Origin: Betaproteobacteria bacterium
GTDB taxonomy: Bacteria > Pseudomonadota > Gammaproteobacteria > Burkholderiales > Rhodocyclaceae
Length of the DNA stretch: 63,279 nt
Assembly (NCBI GenBank): GCA_016194935.1
Contig: JACQAO010000057.1
Span: forward strand, 1-63,279
Direction of reading: 5' to 3'
Position numbers and translations under genes: made by a program. The notes below the pieces were generated by a model. It searched no databases. It saw only the letters and a list, made by a program, of their open reading frames with translations, and had not been told where the DNA came from. The stretch's first letter is position 1. Each line of letters starts with the position of its first letter. This document shows positions 8,902 through 18,787 of this stretch, one piece after another.

Positions 8902-10074
8902 TTAAAGCGCTGGCGTGCGGTCGCCACTGGCGAAACCTCGCAGAGGTTGCTTTAGGCCGCGCCCCAGCGCGATGACCTTGAACAATTCGCCCATTTCATG
9001 CGGCGAGATCAGCTTGCCGACGTTGCGTGTTTCGGTCACCAGGGTTTTGTCGTCATCCCTGGGCAGCCGGTCGAGCGCTTCCATGATGCCGCAGTTGAAG
9101 AGGAAGCGTGCCTGGCTGGTGTAGCCGATGACCTCAAGACCGGCTTCGAAACCGGCTTCGGCGATGGCGGTGAAATCGACATGGGCGGTGATGTCGTTGA
9201 GCCCCGGCCACCACAGCGGATCGTCGTGCGCGCGGTGGCGGTAGTGGCACATCAGCGTGCCGCTGCTGCGTTGCGGGTGGTAGTACTCGTGGCGCGGAAA
9301 ACCGTAGTCGAACAGCAGCACCACGCCGGATTCCAGGATGTGGCTCCATTCGGCGATCCAGGCTTGTGCGGCGAGACCGATTTCCGAAACGTACGGCGCT
9401 TCGATGTTCAGGCGCTGCGCGGCTTGCAGCAGTGCGCCCTGCGCCGGTCGCCCGGCCCAGGTGAAACTGCCGCCCTCATCCAGCGCCACGCCGCGCTCGA
9501 ATATATCCGGCGCACCGCCCGATGTCGTGCCGCGCCACTCGACCAGTTCCACCGGCATGGCGTCCAGCACTTCGTTGCCGAGCACCAGGCCGGAGAAGGT
9601 CTGTGGCAGGGACTCCAGCCAGGTCACCCGCGCCAGCAGTTGCGGCACGCGCTCCGCCAGCGTGGCCTGCTGGCGCGCGCGCAACTCGCCGGAGAGTTCC
9701 AGGATCAGGTAGCGTTCCGGTAACGCGCCGAGCCGCTCCAGTTCACGCAACAGTTCCGCCGCCAGGACGCCGCTGCCGGCGCCGGCTTCAAGAATGTGCG
9801 CCGCCGAATCCGCCATGACCTGCATCGCTTGCACGGCCAGGGTTTGGGCGAATACAGAGGTAAGTTCGGGCGCGGTGATAAAGTCGCCGGCAGCGCCGAA
9901 TTTTCGGGCGCCGCCGCTGTAATAGCCCAGGCCCGGCGCATACAGCGCCAGCGCCATGTAGCGGGCGAAAGAGATCCAGCCGCCGGCAGCGGCGATTTCC
10001 GAAGCGATGCAGGAACACAGTGCAGCACTGGCGGCGCGGGCGTCGGCGGACGGTTCGGGCAGGGACGTATTCAT
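8902..10074 (-). CDS. MidA/NDUFAF7-family SAM-dependent methyltransferase
   Basis: A 390-residue protein of the COG1565 family, related to mitochondrial complex I assembly factor NDUFAF7 (protein arginine methyltransferase). It begins near the family pattern GGWISFARYMALALYAPGLGYYSGG. It contains the SAM-binding segment ILEAGAGSGVLAAELL at about residues 84-99 and the conserved LGNEVLDAMPVE and LFDYGFPRHEYYHPQR stretches. ATG 10074 gives the usual N-terminus; the longer frame to 10239 runs into the divergent tcdA leader. Bacterial function is not well established. Confidence 0.9.
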   Translation of the reverse strand: MNTSLPEPSADARAASAALCSCIASEIAAAGGWISFARYMALALYAPGLGYYSGGARKFGAAGDFITAPELTSVFAQTLAVQAMQVMADSAAHILEAGAGSGVLAAELLRELERLGALPERYLILELSGELRARQQATLAERVPQLLARVTWLESLPQTFSGLVLGNEVLDAMPVELVEWRGTTSGGAPDIFERGVALDEGGSFTWAGRPAQGALLQAAQRLNIEAPYVSEIGLAAQAWIAEWSHILESGVVLLFDYGFPRHEYYHPQRSSGTLMCHYRHRAHDDPLWWPGLNDITAHVDFTAIAEAGFEAGLEVIGYTSQARFLFNCGIMEALDRLPRDDDKTLVTETRNVGKLISPHEMGELFKVIALGRGLKQPLRGFASGDRTPAL

Positions 10075-10134
10075 AGGCCGAGCATTGTGCCATGATGCAG
10101 GCCGGAATTTTTTGGCGCGCAGGCGTCCGGTAAA

Positions 10135-10938
10135 ATGACAATAGCTGCGGTGACTGAGGAAATGGATTTCGCGCGGCGCTTCGGCGGGGTGGCGCGTCTG
10201 TATGGCGAACCCGCGTTGGCGCGTTTCGCCGGCTCGCATGTGTGCATCATCGGCATCGGCGGGGTTGGCTCGTGGGCCGCCGAAGCGCTGGCGCGCTCAG
10301 CGATAGGCCGCATTACCCTGATCGACCTGGACCATATCGCCGAATCCAATACCAATCGACAGATTCATGCGCTGGACGGCGCGTTCGGCAAAGCCAAGGT
10401 ACAGGCGATGGCGGAACGTATCCGCGCCATCAATCCGGCCTGCGTCGTGAATGGCGTCGAGGAGTTCGTTACAGTGGAGAACGTCGCAGAGCTGGCGCCA
10501 CAAGGCAGCTACGATTGCATGCTCGACGCCATCGACAATGTGCGCGCCAAAGCGGCGCTGATCAATCATTGCCATCGCCTCGGCATCGCCATCGTCACCA
10601 CCGGCGGCGCCGGCGGACGGCGCGACCCAAGCCGCGTGAGTGTCGGCGACCTGGCGCATACCCAACAGGACGCGCTGGCCTCCAGGCTGCGCGCGCGGCT
10701 GCGCAAGGAGTACGGCTTCCCCCGCGACCTCAAGAAAAAATTCGGCATCGAATGCGTGTACTCCGACGAACCGACCAGCCCCCAGGAACCCGGAAACAAA
10801 GTCGGCCCCCAGGAGCCCAGAGACAGGGGCGGCCTCCAGGGCTTGAACTGCGCAGGCTACGGTTCTTCAGTGACGGTGACGGCGACCTTCGGGCTGGTGG
10901 CTGCGGCGCGGGTGCTGGAGCGACTGATCCCCGGCTAG
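10135..10938 (+). CDS. tcdA: tRNA threonylcarbamoyladenosine dehydratase (ThiF/CsdL family)
   Basis: An E1-like adenylating enzyme that converts t6A37 in tRNA to the cyclic form ct6A. Of 267 residues, the Rossmann ATP site is VCIIGIGGVGSWAAEALARS at about 37-56, followed by LIDLDHIAESNTNRQ and DCMLDAIDNVRAKAALI. The catalytic cysteine region GIECVYSDEP is present. ATG 10135 is used; ATG 10162 (MDFARRF) is an equally plausible start because many homologues begin there. The gene is divergent from midA, with about 60 bp between them to hold both promoters. Confidence 0.92.
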   Translation: MTIAAVTEEMDFARRFGGVARLYGEPALARFAGSHVCIIGIGGVGSWAAEALARSAIGRITLIDLDHIAESNTNRQIHALDGAFGKAKVQAMAERIRAINPACVVNGVEEFVTVENVAELAPQGSYDCMLDAIDNVRAKAALINHCHRLGIAIVTTGGAGGRRDPSRVSVGDLAHTQQDALASRLRARLRKEYGFPRDLKKKFGIECVYSDEPTSPQEPGNKVGPQEPRDRGGLQGLNCAGYGSSVTVTATFGLVAAARVLERLIPG

Positions 10939-10955
10939 CCTGTATACTTGCAGCG

Positions 10956-11714
10956 ATGAGCACGACATCCGAACCACCGGTCGTTTTAGTCACCGGCGCC
11001 GCCAAGCGCGTCGGTGCGGAAATTGCGCGCACTTTGCATGCGGCTGGGGCGAAGCTGTTGCTGCACTATCGTGCTTCCGCCGACGAGGCGATGGCCTTGG
11101 CCGCAGAGTTGAACCAGGCTCGCCCGCAGTCCGCCGCTTGCGTGCAGGCCGATCTCGGCGATGCGGCGCAACTGCCGCGACTGGTTGCGGCTGCCATTGA
11201 GCATTTTGGCCGGCTCGATGCGCTGGTGAATAATGCCTCCTCCTTCTATGCCACTCCCATTGGCGGCATCGACGAGGCTGCCTGGCAGGATCTGATCGGC
11301 AGCAACCTGAAAGGGCCGCTGTTCCTGTCTCAGGCAGCGGCGCCGTATCTGAAAGAAACGCGCGGCGCAATCATCAATATCACCGACATCCACGCCGAGC
11401 GTCCGTTGAAAAATTACCCGCTCTACTGCGCCGCCAAGGCCGGCCTGCTCGGCTTGACGCGCGCGCTGGCGCTGGAACTGGCGCCGGAGGTGCGGGTCAA
11501 CGCGGTGGCGCCGGGGCCGATCAAATGGCCGGACGGCGCCGCCGCCGCCGACTTCGATGCAGAGGCTCGTGCCGCGATCATTGCGCGAACTTTTCTGAAA
11601 CGCGAAGGGTCGCCCGGCGACATCGCTCGCACGGTGCGCTTCCTGCTGTTCGATGCGCCCTATGTCACCGGCCAGGTGATCAATGTCGACGGCGGTCGCA
11701 GTCTCCATCTGTAA
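10956..11714 (+). CDS. SDR-family pteridine reductase-like oxidoreductase
   Basis: A 252-residue short-chain dehydrogenase. The NADP(H) site begins [19 protein letters not shown], with Arg after the Gly-rich turn as in pteridine reductases (PTR1/FolM type). The active site shows [33 protein letters not shown], with catalytic Tyr and Lys in YxxxK and Asp replacing the usual Ser, also typical of this subgroup. Likely reduces dihydropteridines or dihydrofolate. ATG 10956 lies 17 bp after tcdA; ttcA follows 4 bp downstream, suggesting a three-gene operon. Confidence 0.87.
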   Translation: MSTTSEPPVVLVTGAAKRVGAEIARTLHAAGAKLLLHYRASADEAMALAAELNQARPQSAACVQADLGDAAQLPRLVAAAIEHFGRLDALVNNASSFYATPIGGIDEAAWQDLIGSNLKGPLFLSQAAAPYLKETRGAIINITDIHAERPLKNYPLYCAAKAGLLGLTRALALELAPEVRVNAVAPGPIKWPDGAAAADFDAEARAAIIARTFLKREGSPGDIARTVRFLLFDAPYVTGQVINVDGGRSLHL

Positions 11715-11718
11715 AGCC

Positions 11719-12654
11719 ATGAGCGCCATTCTCGAAACTTCGCTAAGCGCACGCCAGCAGGACAGGCAGCGCCTCGAAACCAACAAGCTGGCAAAGCGCC
11801 TGCGCCGCAATGCCGGGCAGGCCATCGCCGATTTCAACATGATTGAAGCAGGCGACAAGATCATGGTGTGTCTCTCGGGCGGCAAGGATTCCTACGGCAT
11901 GCTGGACATTCTGCTGTATTTGCGTGAACACGCGCCGGTGAATTTCGAGTTGATTGCCGTCAATCTCGACCAGAAGCAGCCGGGCTTTCCCGCTCAGGTG
12001 CTGCCGGATTATCTGCGTAAACTCGGCGTGCCTTTCCATATCGAGAATCAGGATACTTATTCCATTGTCAAGCGCGTGGTGGCGGAAGGCAAGACCACTT
12101 GCGCGCTCTGCTCGCGGCTGCGGCGCGGCATCCTGTATCGGGTGGCGGGCGAACTCGGCGCCACCAAGATCGCGTTGGGCCATCACCGCGACGACATTCT
12201 GGAAACCTTGTTCCTCAATATGTTCTTCGGCGGCAAGCTGAAAGCCATGCCGCCCAAGCTGGTGACTGACGACGGCAAGCATGTGGTGATCCGGCCATTG
12301 GCGTATTGCCGTGAAAAAGACCTCGCCGCCTGGGCCGAGGCGCAACGCTTCCCCATCATCCCCTGCGATTTATGCGGCAGCCAGGAGCAGCTCCAGCGCA
12401 AGCAGATCAAGCTGATGTTGGCTGAGTGGGGAAAACGTTTTCCGGGCCGCATCGAGACGCTGTTCCGCAGCCTGCAAAATGTCGTGCCGTCGCATCTGGC
12501 GGATCCCCGGCTCTACGATTTCGCCGGCTTGCGGCCTGGCGGGCAGGCCGATCCGGAGGGAGACCGCGCCTTCGATCCGGATGAATTTGACGAAGCCGCC
12601 GACGCCGGCGATAACCTGGCGTTTCCTCTGCCGGTGGTGCGCAACCCTGCCTGA
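11719..12654 (+). CDS. ttcA: tRNA 2-thiocytidine(32) synthetase
   Basis: Thiolates cytidine 32 of certain tRNAs using ATP and an Fe-S cluster. The 311-residue product has the PP-loop [10 protein letters not shown] at 51-60, the cluster-binding [10 protein letters not shown] pair and the second CDLCGSQ pair, all diagnostic of TtcA. ATG 11719 is chosen over the in-frame codon at 11683, which lies inside the upstream SDR gene. The C-terminal tail after LYDFAGL is acidic and variable. Two tRNA-modification genes (tcdA, ttcA) thus flank the SDR gene. Confidence 0.95.
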   Translation: MSAILETSLSARQQDRQRLETNKLAKRLRRNAGQAIADFNMIEAGDKIMVCLSGGKDSYGMLDILLYLREHAPVNFELIAVNLDQKQPGFPAQVLPDYLRKLGVPFHIENQDTYSIVKRVVAEGKTTCALCSRLRRGILYRVAGELGATKIALGHHRDDILETLFLNMFFGGKLKAMPPKLVTDDGKHVVIRPLAYCREKDLAAWAEAQRFPIIPCDLCGSQEQLQRKQIKLMLAEWGKRFPGRIETLFRSLQNVVPSHLADPRLYDFAGLRPGGQADPEGDRAFDPDEFDEAADAGDNLAFPLPVVRNPA

Positions 12655-12669
12655 TGACCAGCGGGCGAT

Positions 12670-13617
12670 TCAGTGTTCAGAATCGTTGTCGTCGTTGCTG
12701 AGCGCCTGCTGCTGCCGGTCGAGAAATTCCTGCATGCTGTCGATGCCGCGCAGTTGCAGGATGGTCGAGCGTACCGCCGCTTCCAGCAGCACCGCCAGGT
12801 TGCGGCCAGCGGTCACCGGCAGCGCCACTTTGCGCACCGGGATGTCGAGGATGGTTTCGGTCTGGGCGTCGAGCGGCAGCCGCGCCGCTTCCTGCATGCC
12901 GGTCTGGGTTTTATGCAGGTTGACGATGAGCTTGAGCTTCATTTTGCGGCGGCAGGCGGTCTCGCCGAAAATGGTGCGGATGTTGAGCAGCCCCAGGCCG
13001 CGCACTTCCAGAAAATCCCGCAGCATGTCGGGACAGCGGCCTTCCAGGGTATCCGCCGAAAGCCGCGATATCTCCACCACATCATCGGCCACCAGGCCGT
13101 GGCCGCGTGAAATCAGCTCGATGCCCAGCTCGCTCTTGCCGACCCCGGAGTCGCCGGTAATCAGCACGCCCATGCCCAGCACATCCATGAACACGCCATG
13201 CAGCGAGACGGTTTCGGCCAGCTTGCGCGACAGGTAAAGGCGCAGCGCCTCGATCACGGTGGTGGCGGATACCGGAGTGGTGAGCAGCGGAACATCTTTT
13301 TGCTCACACAGCCCCCGCACCACCTCGGGCAGCACTGCCCCGTCAGCCACAATAAAGGCCGGTGGCCGGGCGGCGATGATTTCGCCGAGATGATGAATCA
13401 CTTTCTCCGCCGGTTGGCGATTGGCCCAGTTGATTTCGGGCGTGCCGAGCACCTGGATGCGACACGGATGAATCAGGTTCAGGTGACCGACCAGATCAAC
13501 CAGCGAAGTTTTTTTCTGGACTGCGCAGATAGTTGCCGTCAGGGCGCCGCACACCCACTCCAGTTGCAGCTTGCTGCGGTTGTGCTCAAGCAGCTGTGCG
13601 ACGGTCAGTGGCTGCAT
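12670..13617 (-). CDS. hprK: HPr kinase/phosphorylase
   Basis: Phosphorylates and dephosphorylates HPr at Ser46. The 315-residue product has the Walker A motif GDSGVGKSELG beginning at residue 155 and the downstream signature VRGLGLLNIRTIFGE. ATG 13617 is preferred to the TTG three bases earlier. It overlaps the 3' end of ptsN by 32 bp. In betaproteobacteria hprK sits at the end of the rpoN cluster, as here, and is thought to couple the regulatory PTS to metabolic state, since no transport EII complex exists nearby. Confidence 0.95.
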   Translation of the reverse strand: MQPLTVAQLLEHNRSKLQLEWVCGALTATICAVQKKTSLVDLVGHLNLIHPCRIQVLGTPEINWANRQPAEKVIHHLGEIIAARPPAFIVADGAVLPEVVRGLCEQKDVPLLTTPVSATTVIEALRLYLSRKLAETVSLHGVFMDVLGMGVLITGDSGVGKSELGIELISRGHGLVADDVVEISRLSADTLEGRCPDMLRDFLEVRGLGLLNIRTIFGETACRRKMKLKLIVNLHKTQTGMQEAARLPLDAQTETILDIPVRKVALPVTAGRNLAVLLEAAVRSTILQLRGIDSMQEFLDRQQQALSNDDNDSEH

Positions 13618-14071
13618 CAATCAGTCCGTTGGAAAATAGCGCGTGAACTTCCGCTGCATCCGGCGCAACGGAGAGCCGTTCGCGGAAGCCGCGGTCGGAG
13701 AACAGTTGCGCCAATTCAGAGAGAATCTGCAAATGGCGTTCGGTGGCGCCTTCCGGCACCAGCAACACGAACAACAGGCTGACCGGTTTGCCGTCAGGCG
13801 AATCAAACTGCACCGGCTCCGCCAGCCGCAGGAAGCCGCCCACCGCATGCTTGAGGCCTTTGATGCGACCGTGCGGAATGGCGATGTTCTGGCCCAACCC
13901 GGTCGAACCGAGTTTTTCGCGGGCGAACAAAGCGTCATACACCGTGCTGCGGGCGATACCCTGGTGATTCTCGAACAGCAGCCCGGCGTGCTCGAAGACG
14001 CGCTTCTTGCTGCTTGCTTCGAGACCAAGGACGATGTTGGTTAGGGGCAGGAGTTTGGCGATCTGGTTCAT
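13586..14071 (-). CDS. ptsN: PTS IIA-like nitrogen-regulatory protein (EIIA-Ntr)
   Basis: A 161-residue EIIA of the fructose/Ntr class. The phosphorylated histidine is His67 in QNIAIPHGRIKGLKHA. EIIA-Ntr acts as a phosphorylation-sensitive regulator, for example of potassium transport and stress responses in other proteobacteria. The gene is in the conserved order rpoN-hpf-ptsN-hprK, and its 3' end overlaps hprK, implying translational coupling. Confidence 0.94.
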   Translation of the reverse strand: MNQIAKLLPLTNIVLGLEASSKKRVFEHAGLLFENHQGIARSTVYDALFAREKLGSTGLGQNIAIPHGRIKGLKHAVGGFLRLAEPVQFDSPDGKPVSLLFVLLVPEGATERHLQILSELAQLFSDRGFRERLSVAPDAAEVHALFSNGLIDAATDRRTAA

Positions 14072-14145
14072 CTGTGGCGTGAGTTGGATTTGCTTCGCCG
14101 ATTAGGGGCGGGGCGCAGTATACCGTAGCGCGAAAGGCTGAGGGA

Positions 14146-14466
14146 TTATTCGGTGACTTGGCGCTTGTGGCCTTCGTGGGCGTGATTCGAGTGCTTCTCC
14201 TTGTACTTCACCACCTGGCGGTCCAGCTTGTCGGTCAGCGCGTCGATGGCGGCGTAAAGATCGGCGTCGATACTGTCGGCGTAGATATCCTTGCCCTTCA
14301 CATGCAGGGTGATTTCGGCTTTCTGGTTGAGTTTTTCCACGGAGAGGATCACATGGGCGCTGGTGACGCCGTCAAAGTGCCGGATCACCCGGTCGAGCTT
14401 GGTTTTGACGTAATCATGGATGGCGGGAGTAACTTCGATATGGTGGCCGGTGATGTTGAGGTTCAT
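14146..14466 (-). CDS. hpf: Ribosome hibernation promoting factor
   Basis: A 106-residue HPF/RaiA-type protein beginning MNLNITGHHIEVTPAIHDYV with the HFDGVTSAHVILSVEK core. It binds 30S subunits and promotes inactive 100S ribosomes. The length is that of short HPF, lacking the C-terminal dimerisation domain of long HPF. It sits 33 bp downstream of rpoN in the usual sigma-54 operon. Confidence 0.94.
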   Translation of the reverse strand: MNLNITGHHIEVTPAIHDYVKTKLDRVIRHFDGVTSAHVILSVEKLNQKAEITLHVKGKDIYADSIDADLYAAIDALTDKLDRQVVKYKEKHSNHAHEGHKRQVTE

Positions 14467-14499
14467 GATGGATCCTTGTCAGGGAGTGCTGTGGATGAA

Positions 14500-15969
14500 T
14501 CAAAGGGACTTGCGTAAATTAAGCGGCGGGATGTTGAGGCCCTCGCGGTATTTGGCGATGGTGCGGCGGGCCACGACGATGCCCTGCTGACCGAGAATTT
14601 CGGCAATGCGTGCGTCGGAGAGCGGCTTGAGACGGTCTTCCGCGCCGACCAGTTGCTTGATCAGCGCCCGGATTGCGGTAGACGAGGCGGCGCCGCCGGC
14701 TTCGGTGGCGACATGGCTGCCGAAGAAATATTTCAGCTCGAAAATGCCACGCGGACTGGCCATGAATTTCTGCGTGGTCACGCGCGAGATGGTCGATTCG
14801 TGAAGGCCGAGCGCTTCGGCGATTTCGCGCAGGGTCAGCGGTCGCATCGCCACTTCGCCATGCTCGAAGAACTGCCGCTGGCGATCAACGATGGCCTGCG
14901 ACACACGCAGGATGGTGTCGAAGCGTTGCTGCACGTTCTTGATCAGCCATTTGGCTTCCTGCAACTGGCTGTTCAGTCCGGCGGCGCCGCTGCCGGCGCT
15001 CGCGCCGTTACCCCGGCTGCGTTGCAGGATGTCGGCATACAACCGGTTGATGCGCAGGCGCGGCATGGCGTCCTGGTTAAGCGTGACGGTCCAGCCGCTG
15101 CGCAATTTGCGCACCATCACATCCGGGATGATGTAACGGGTGTCGCTCGGCGAATATTGGGCGCCGGGACGCGGATTGAGCGAGCAGATCAGGCTGTGCG
15201 CGCAGCGCAGCTTGTCGTCGTCGCAGCGCAGCACTCTTTTCAGCTTGGTAAAATCGCGCGCCGCCAGCAGATCCAGATGCTTGCGCACCAGCGTCAGCGC
15301 CAGATCGCGCACCGGCGTAACCGGCTGACCCTCCAGTTGCAAAGCCAGGCATTCCTGCGGACTGCGCGCACCGATGCCGGGCGGATCGAAGTTCTGCAAG
15401 TGACACAAGGCAATCTGCAATTCTTCCAGCAGTTCTTCCCGGTCGGCATCTTCATGGTCTTCCGCCAGTACGTCGAGCAGCTCTTCCAGGTTCTGTCCCA
15501 GGTAGCCGTCGTCGTCGAGCGCCTCGATGAGAAAACTGACCATGCTCCGGTCGCGCTCGGAAAGCTGCGTCATTCCCAACTGCGCACTCAGGTGATCGCG
15601 CAGGGAAGTGGCGGTCGCCTGGATGTCGGCATAGTCGGAATCGTCACCATCGTTGTTATCGCGCGGCCCATGATTGCCGGGCGCGTCGCCGCTCCAGTTG
15701 GAGTCGCTGGGGAGTTCGTAGGCTTCGTCGTAGGTCGGCGTGGGCGGATCGTCAGGCGCAGCTTGCGGAACGATAGGCGCATCGCCGCCAGGGATGAAGC
15801 CCGCGCCGTCGTTTGAATCCTCGCGTTCGAGCAGCGGATTGTCATGCAAAAACTGCTCGATCTCCTGGTTCAGTTCGAGCGTCGACAGTTGCAACAGCCG
15901 GATCGACTGCTGTAGCTGCGGGGTCAGCGCAAGATGCTGGGAGAGTCTGAGTTGGAGCGTTTGTTTCAT
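14500..15969 (-). CDS. rpoN: RNA polymerase sigma-54 factor
   Basis: Alternative sigma factor recognising -24/-12 promoters with enhancer-binding activators. The 489-residue protein has the Gln/Leu-rich region I (LRLSQHLALTPQLQQSIRLLQLS), an acidic region II at about 50-115, the core-binding domain, the HTH segment LREIAEALGLHESTISRVT, and the C-terminal RpoN box ARRTIAKYRE. All regions are intact. It starts 24 bp after lptB ends. Confidence 0.97.
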   Translation of the reverse strand: MKQTLQLRLSQHLALTPQLQQSIRLLQLSTLELNQEIEQFLHDNPLLEREDSNDGAGFIPGGDAPIVPQAAPDDPPTPTYDEAYELPSDSNWSGDAPGNHGPRDNNDGDDSDYADIQATATSLRDHLSAQLGMTQLSERDRSMVSFLIEALDDDGYLGQNLEELLDVLAEDHEDADREELLEELQIALCHLQNFDPPGIGARSPQECLALQLEGQPVTPVRDLALTLVRKHLDLLAARDFTKLKRVLRCDDDKLRCAHSLICSLNPRPGAQYSPSDTRYIIPDVMVRKLRSGWTVTLNQDAMPRLRINRLYADILQRSRGNGASAGSGAAGLNSQLQEAKWLIKNVQQRFDTILRVSQAIVDRQRQFFEHGEVAMRPLTLREIAEALGLHESTISRVTTQKFMASPRGIFELKYFFGSHVATEAGGAASSTAIRALIKQLVGAEDRLKPLSDARIAEILGQQGIVVARRTIAKYREGLNIPPLNLRKSL

Positions 15970-15993
15970 GATCCGTGGCGGGTCCGGACGGAT

Positions 15994-16758
15994 TTACATG
16001 CGGAAATTTTCGCCTAAGTAGACCTTGCGGACGCTTTCATTATAGACAATTTCATCCGGCCTGCCGGAGGCCAATACTTCACCGGCATTGATGATGGTGG
16101 CGCGATCACAAATACCCAGCGTCTCGCGCACATTGTGGTCGGTGATGAGTACGCCGATGCCGCGCTGCTTGAGGAAGCCGATGGTTTTCTGGATGTCGAT
16201 GACGGCAATCGGGTCGACGCCGGCGAACGGCTCGTCGAGCAGGATGAAGCGCGGCGAGGTGGCCAGCGCACGGGCGATCTCGACGCGCCGCCGCTCGCCG
16301 CCGGACAGCGAGGTGGCGGGATTGTCGCGCAGATGGGTGATGTGCAATTCCTGCAACAATTCCTCCAGGCGGTTTTCGATTTCGTCGTCCTCGAGTTTCT
16401 GCAATTCCAGCACCGCGCGGACGTTGTCGGAAACACTGAGCTTGCGGAACACCGAGTTTTCCTGCGGCAGGTAGGAAAGCCCGAGTTGCGCGCGGCGATG
16501 GATGGGCAGATGGGTGAGGTTGACGTTGGCGCTGTCATGCTCCAGGTGAATATCGCCGCCGTCGGCGGCCACCAGGCCCACGATCATATAGAAGCAGGTA
16601 GTCTTGCCGGCGCCGTTGGGGCCCAGCAATCCGATCACCTCGCCGCTGCCGACATCGAAGGACACGTCCTTGACCACGGTGCGTGTTTTGTATTTCTTGC
16701 GCAAGCCGCTGACGGTGAGTCGGCTGGGTGGATTAGTCGAAAGCCCTGGGTTATTCAT
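15994..16758 (-). CDS. lptB: LPS export ABC transporter ATP-binding protein
   Basis: Cytoplasmic ATPase of the LptB2FGC complex that extracts lipopolysaccharide from the inner membrane. The 254-residue protein has Walker [21 protein letters not shown], signature [17 protein letters not shown], Walker [17 protein letters not shown], and the LptB-typical [14 protein letters not shown]. The start overlaps the 3' end of recX by 8 bp. lptC and lptA are not in the adjacent positions they occupy in many gammaproteobacteria; recX-recA are upstream instead. Confidence 0.96.
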   Translation of the reverse strand: MNNPGLSTNPPSRLTVSGLRKKYKTRTVVKDVSFDVGSGEVIGLLGPNGAGKTTCFYMIVGLVAADGGDIHLEHDSANVNLTHLPIHRRAQLGLSYLPQENSVFRKLSVSDNVRAVLELQKLEDDEIENRLEELLQELHITHLRDNPATSLSGGERRRVEIARALATSPRFILLDEPFAGVDPIAVIDIQKTIGFLKQRGIGVLITDHNVRETLGICDRATIINAGEVLASGRPDEIVYNESVRKVYLGENFRM

Positions 16759-17224
16759 CGTCCGGGGCCTTCAACAACTTGCGGATGATTTCGGTAGAGA
16801 AGCCGCGACTTTGCAGGAAGCGCGCCTGGCGCGCCCACTCTTTGGCGTCGCTGGCGGTTGCCGATGGTTGCTTGCCGAACTTGCGCCGCCATAGTTCGCG
16901 GGCGCGCTGCAATTCTTCCGTCATGCCCTCCTGGGTCAGGCTGGCGGCGATCAGTTCGTCACCGATGCCTTTGCTGCGCAAGTTGTATTTGAGCTTGGCG
17001 ACGCCGAAACGCGCAGCGTGGCCGCGCACATAAGCATGCGCCGCACGGGCGTCGGAGAGCAAGCCGGTTTGTTCAAGTTGATCGAGCACAGCGTTGATTT
17101 CTTCCGTAGATCCCAGCGGCCCCAGTTTCTTGACGAGTTCGGCGCGGCTGTGCTCGCGCCGGGCCAGCAACCCAACCGCCCGCAGCCGCAACGAACGCTG
17201 GGGGCCGTCAGGCCGGGCTTTCAT
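16751..17224 (-). CDS. recX: Recombination regulatory protein RecX
   Basis: Inhibits and modulates RecA filament growth. At 157 residues it is a standard-length three-helix-repeat protein, with features such as [16 protein letters not shown] and [13 protein letters not shown] and the C-terminal [16 protein letters not shown]. Its ATG overlaps the recA stop by one base (TAATG), so it is likely produced by translational reinitiation after RecA. Confidence 0.93.
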   Translation of the reverse strand: MKARPDGPQRSLRLRAVGLLARREHSRAELVKKLGPLGSTEEINAVLDQLEQTGLLSDARAAHAYVRGHAARFGVAKLKYNLRSKGIGDELIAASLTQEGMTEELQRARELWRRKFGKQPSATASDAKEWARQARFLQSRGFSTEIIRKLLKAPDDE

Positions 17225-18249
17225 TACTCGGCAGAAGCCGCCGCCGCAGGCGCAAGAGCGGCGATGCCGACCGCAGCGCGCACCTTGTTCTCCAGTTCGC
17301 GCGCCATTTCGGGATGCTCGCGCAGGTACTCGCGTGAATTGTCGCGGCCCTGGCCGATTTTTTCGCCGCTATAGGCATACCAGGCGCCGGATTTTTCGAT
17401 GATCTTGTGTTCCACGCCGAGGTCGATGATTTCACCTTCCAGGGAAATCCCCTCGCCGTACAGGATGTCGAAGCGCGCCTCGCGGAAGGGCGGTGCGACC
17501 TTGTTCTTGACCACTTTGACCTTGGTCTCGTTGCCGACCACTTCCTCGCCCTTCTTGATCGCGCCGGTGCGGCGGATGTCGAGGCGCACCGAGGCGTAGA
17601 ACTTCAGCGCATTGCCGCCGCTGGTGGTCTCCGGGCTGCCGAACATGACGCCGATCTTCATGCGGATCTGGTTGATGAAGATGACCAGCGTATTGGTGCG
17701 CTTGATGTTGCTGGTGAGCTTGCGCAGCGCCTGGCTCATCAACCGCGCTTGCAGGCCGGGCAACTGGTCGCCCATCTCGCCTTCGATTTCCGCGCGCGGC
17801 ACCAGCGCCGCCACCGAGTCGATGACGACAATGTCGACGCCGCCGGAACGCACCAGCATGTCGGCGATTTCCAGGCCCTGTTCGCCAGTATCCGGCTGCG
17901 AGATCAGCATGTCGCCGACATTCACGCCGAGCTTGCCGGCATACACCGGATCAAGCGCGTTTTCCGCGTCAATGTAGGCGGCGACCCCGCCCGCCCGCTG
18001 AATTTCCGCCACTACATGCAGGCACAAGGTGGTTTTGCCGGAGGATTCGGGGCCGTAAATCTCCACCACCCGGCCACGCGGCAAGCCGCCAATGCCCAGC
18101 GCAATATCCAGGCCGAGCGAGCCAGTGGAGATCACTTGCAGGTCGTTTTCGATCTGCGCCGCGCCCATTTTCATAATCGAGCCCTTGCCGAACTGCTTCT
18201 CGATCTGGGCCAGGGCGGCTTGCAGGGCCTTGCTCTTGTTGTCGTCCAT
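17224..18249 (-). CDS. recA: Recombinase A
   Basis: DNA-dependent ATPase for homologous recombination and SOS induction. The 341-residue protein has Walker [11 protein letters not shown] near residue 66, the Walker B strand [12 protein letters not shown], the L2 loop [28 protein letters not shown], and an Ala-rich C-terminus. It starts at ATG 18249 with only a 27-bp gap to the upstream cinA-like gene; I did not find a clear SOS box in that gap. Confidence 0.98.
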   Translation of the reverse strand: MDDNKSKALQAALAQIEKQFGKGSIMKMGAAQIENDLQVISTGSLGLDIALGIGGLPRGRVVEIYGPESSGKTTLCLHVVAEIQRAGGVAAYIDAENALDPVYAGKLGVNVGDMLISQPDTGEQGLEIADMLVRSGGVDIVVIDSVAALVPRAEIEGEMGDQLPGLQARLMSQALRKLTSNIKRTNTLVIFINQIRMKIGVMFGSPETTSGGNALKFYASVRLDIRRTGAIKKGEEVVGNETKVKVVKNKVAPPFREARFDILYGEGISLEGEIIDLGVEHKIIEKSGAWYAYSGEKIGQGRDNSREYLREHPEMARELENKVRAAVGIAALAPAAAASAE

Positions 18250-18276
18250 GCTGGTTCCTTTAGATGTCTTGATGAA

Positions 18277-18780
18277 TTATGGCACAGTTTTTGCCGTCTC
18301 CAGCAGGGCCAGCAGACCATTCAACGAATGGACTACCGCCTGTCGCCGGATCGCCTCTCGGTCACCCGAAAAACACCGGGTTTCGTTGACGACTGGCGTA
18401 TTTGCCCTGCACCAGGCGAAGCATACGGTCCCCACTGGCTTACCAGGTGAGCCACCCCCCGGGCCGGCGACGCCGGTGATCGCCAGGGCGATCTGGGCAT
18501 GGGAATGCGTCAGCGCCCCCAGCGCCATTTCGCGCGCGGTCTCCAGACTGACCGCGCCGTGCTGCGCCAAGGTTTCGCTGCGCACCCCGAGCATTTCCTG
18601 CTTCGCGCTGTTGGAATAGGTGACGAAACCACGCTCGAACCATCCTGAGCTACCCGCCGTGGCCGTCACAACTTCAGCAACCCAACCGCCGGTGCAGGAT
18701 TCTGCGCAGGCAAGCATTAACTTTCGAGCGTTCAGGGCGGCACCGACGGCTTCTGATAATCCTGATAATTCGCTGTCCAT
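18277..18780 (-). CDS. CinA C-terminal domain protein (nicotinamide-nucleotide amidohydrolase, PncC type)
   Basis: A 167-residue stand-alone CinA_C domain. It carries the diagnostic LACAESCTGGWVAEVVTATAG at the N-terminus, GFVTYSNSAKQEMLGV, and LAITGVAGPGGGSPGKPVGTV. The family deamidates NMN to nicotinate mononucleotide in pyridine-nucleotide recycling. It lies between pgpA and recA, a common arrangement in proteobacteria. Confidence 0.92.
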   Translation of the reverse strand: MDSELSGLSEAVGAALNARKLMLACAESCTGGWVAEVVTATAGSSGWFERGFVTYSNSAKQEMLGVRSETLAQHGAVSLETAREMALGALTHSHAQIALAITGVAGPGGGSPGKPVGTVCFAWCRANTPVVNETRCFSGDREAIRRQAVVHSLNGLLALLETAKTVP

Positions 18781-18787
18781 CGCGCTC

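Noticed and set aside
14653..15816. 387-codon plus-strand frame opposite rpoN
   Set aside because: rpoN is unmistakable on the minus strand, and the opposing frame shows no family features.
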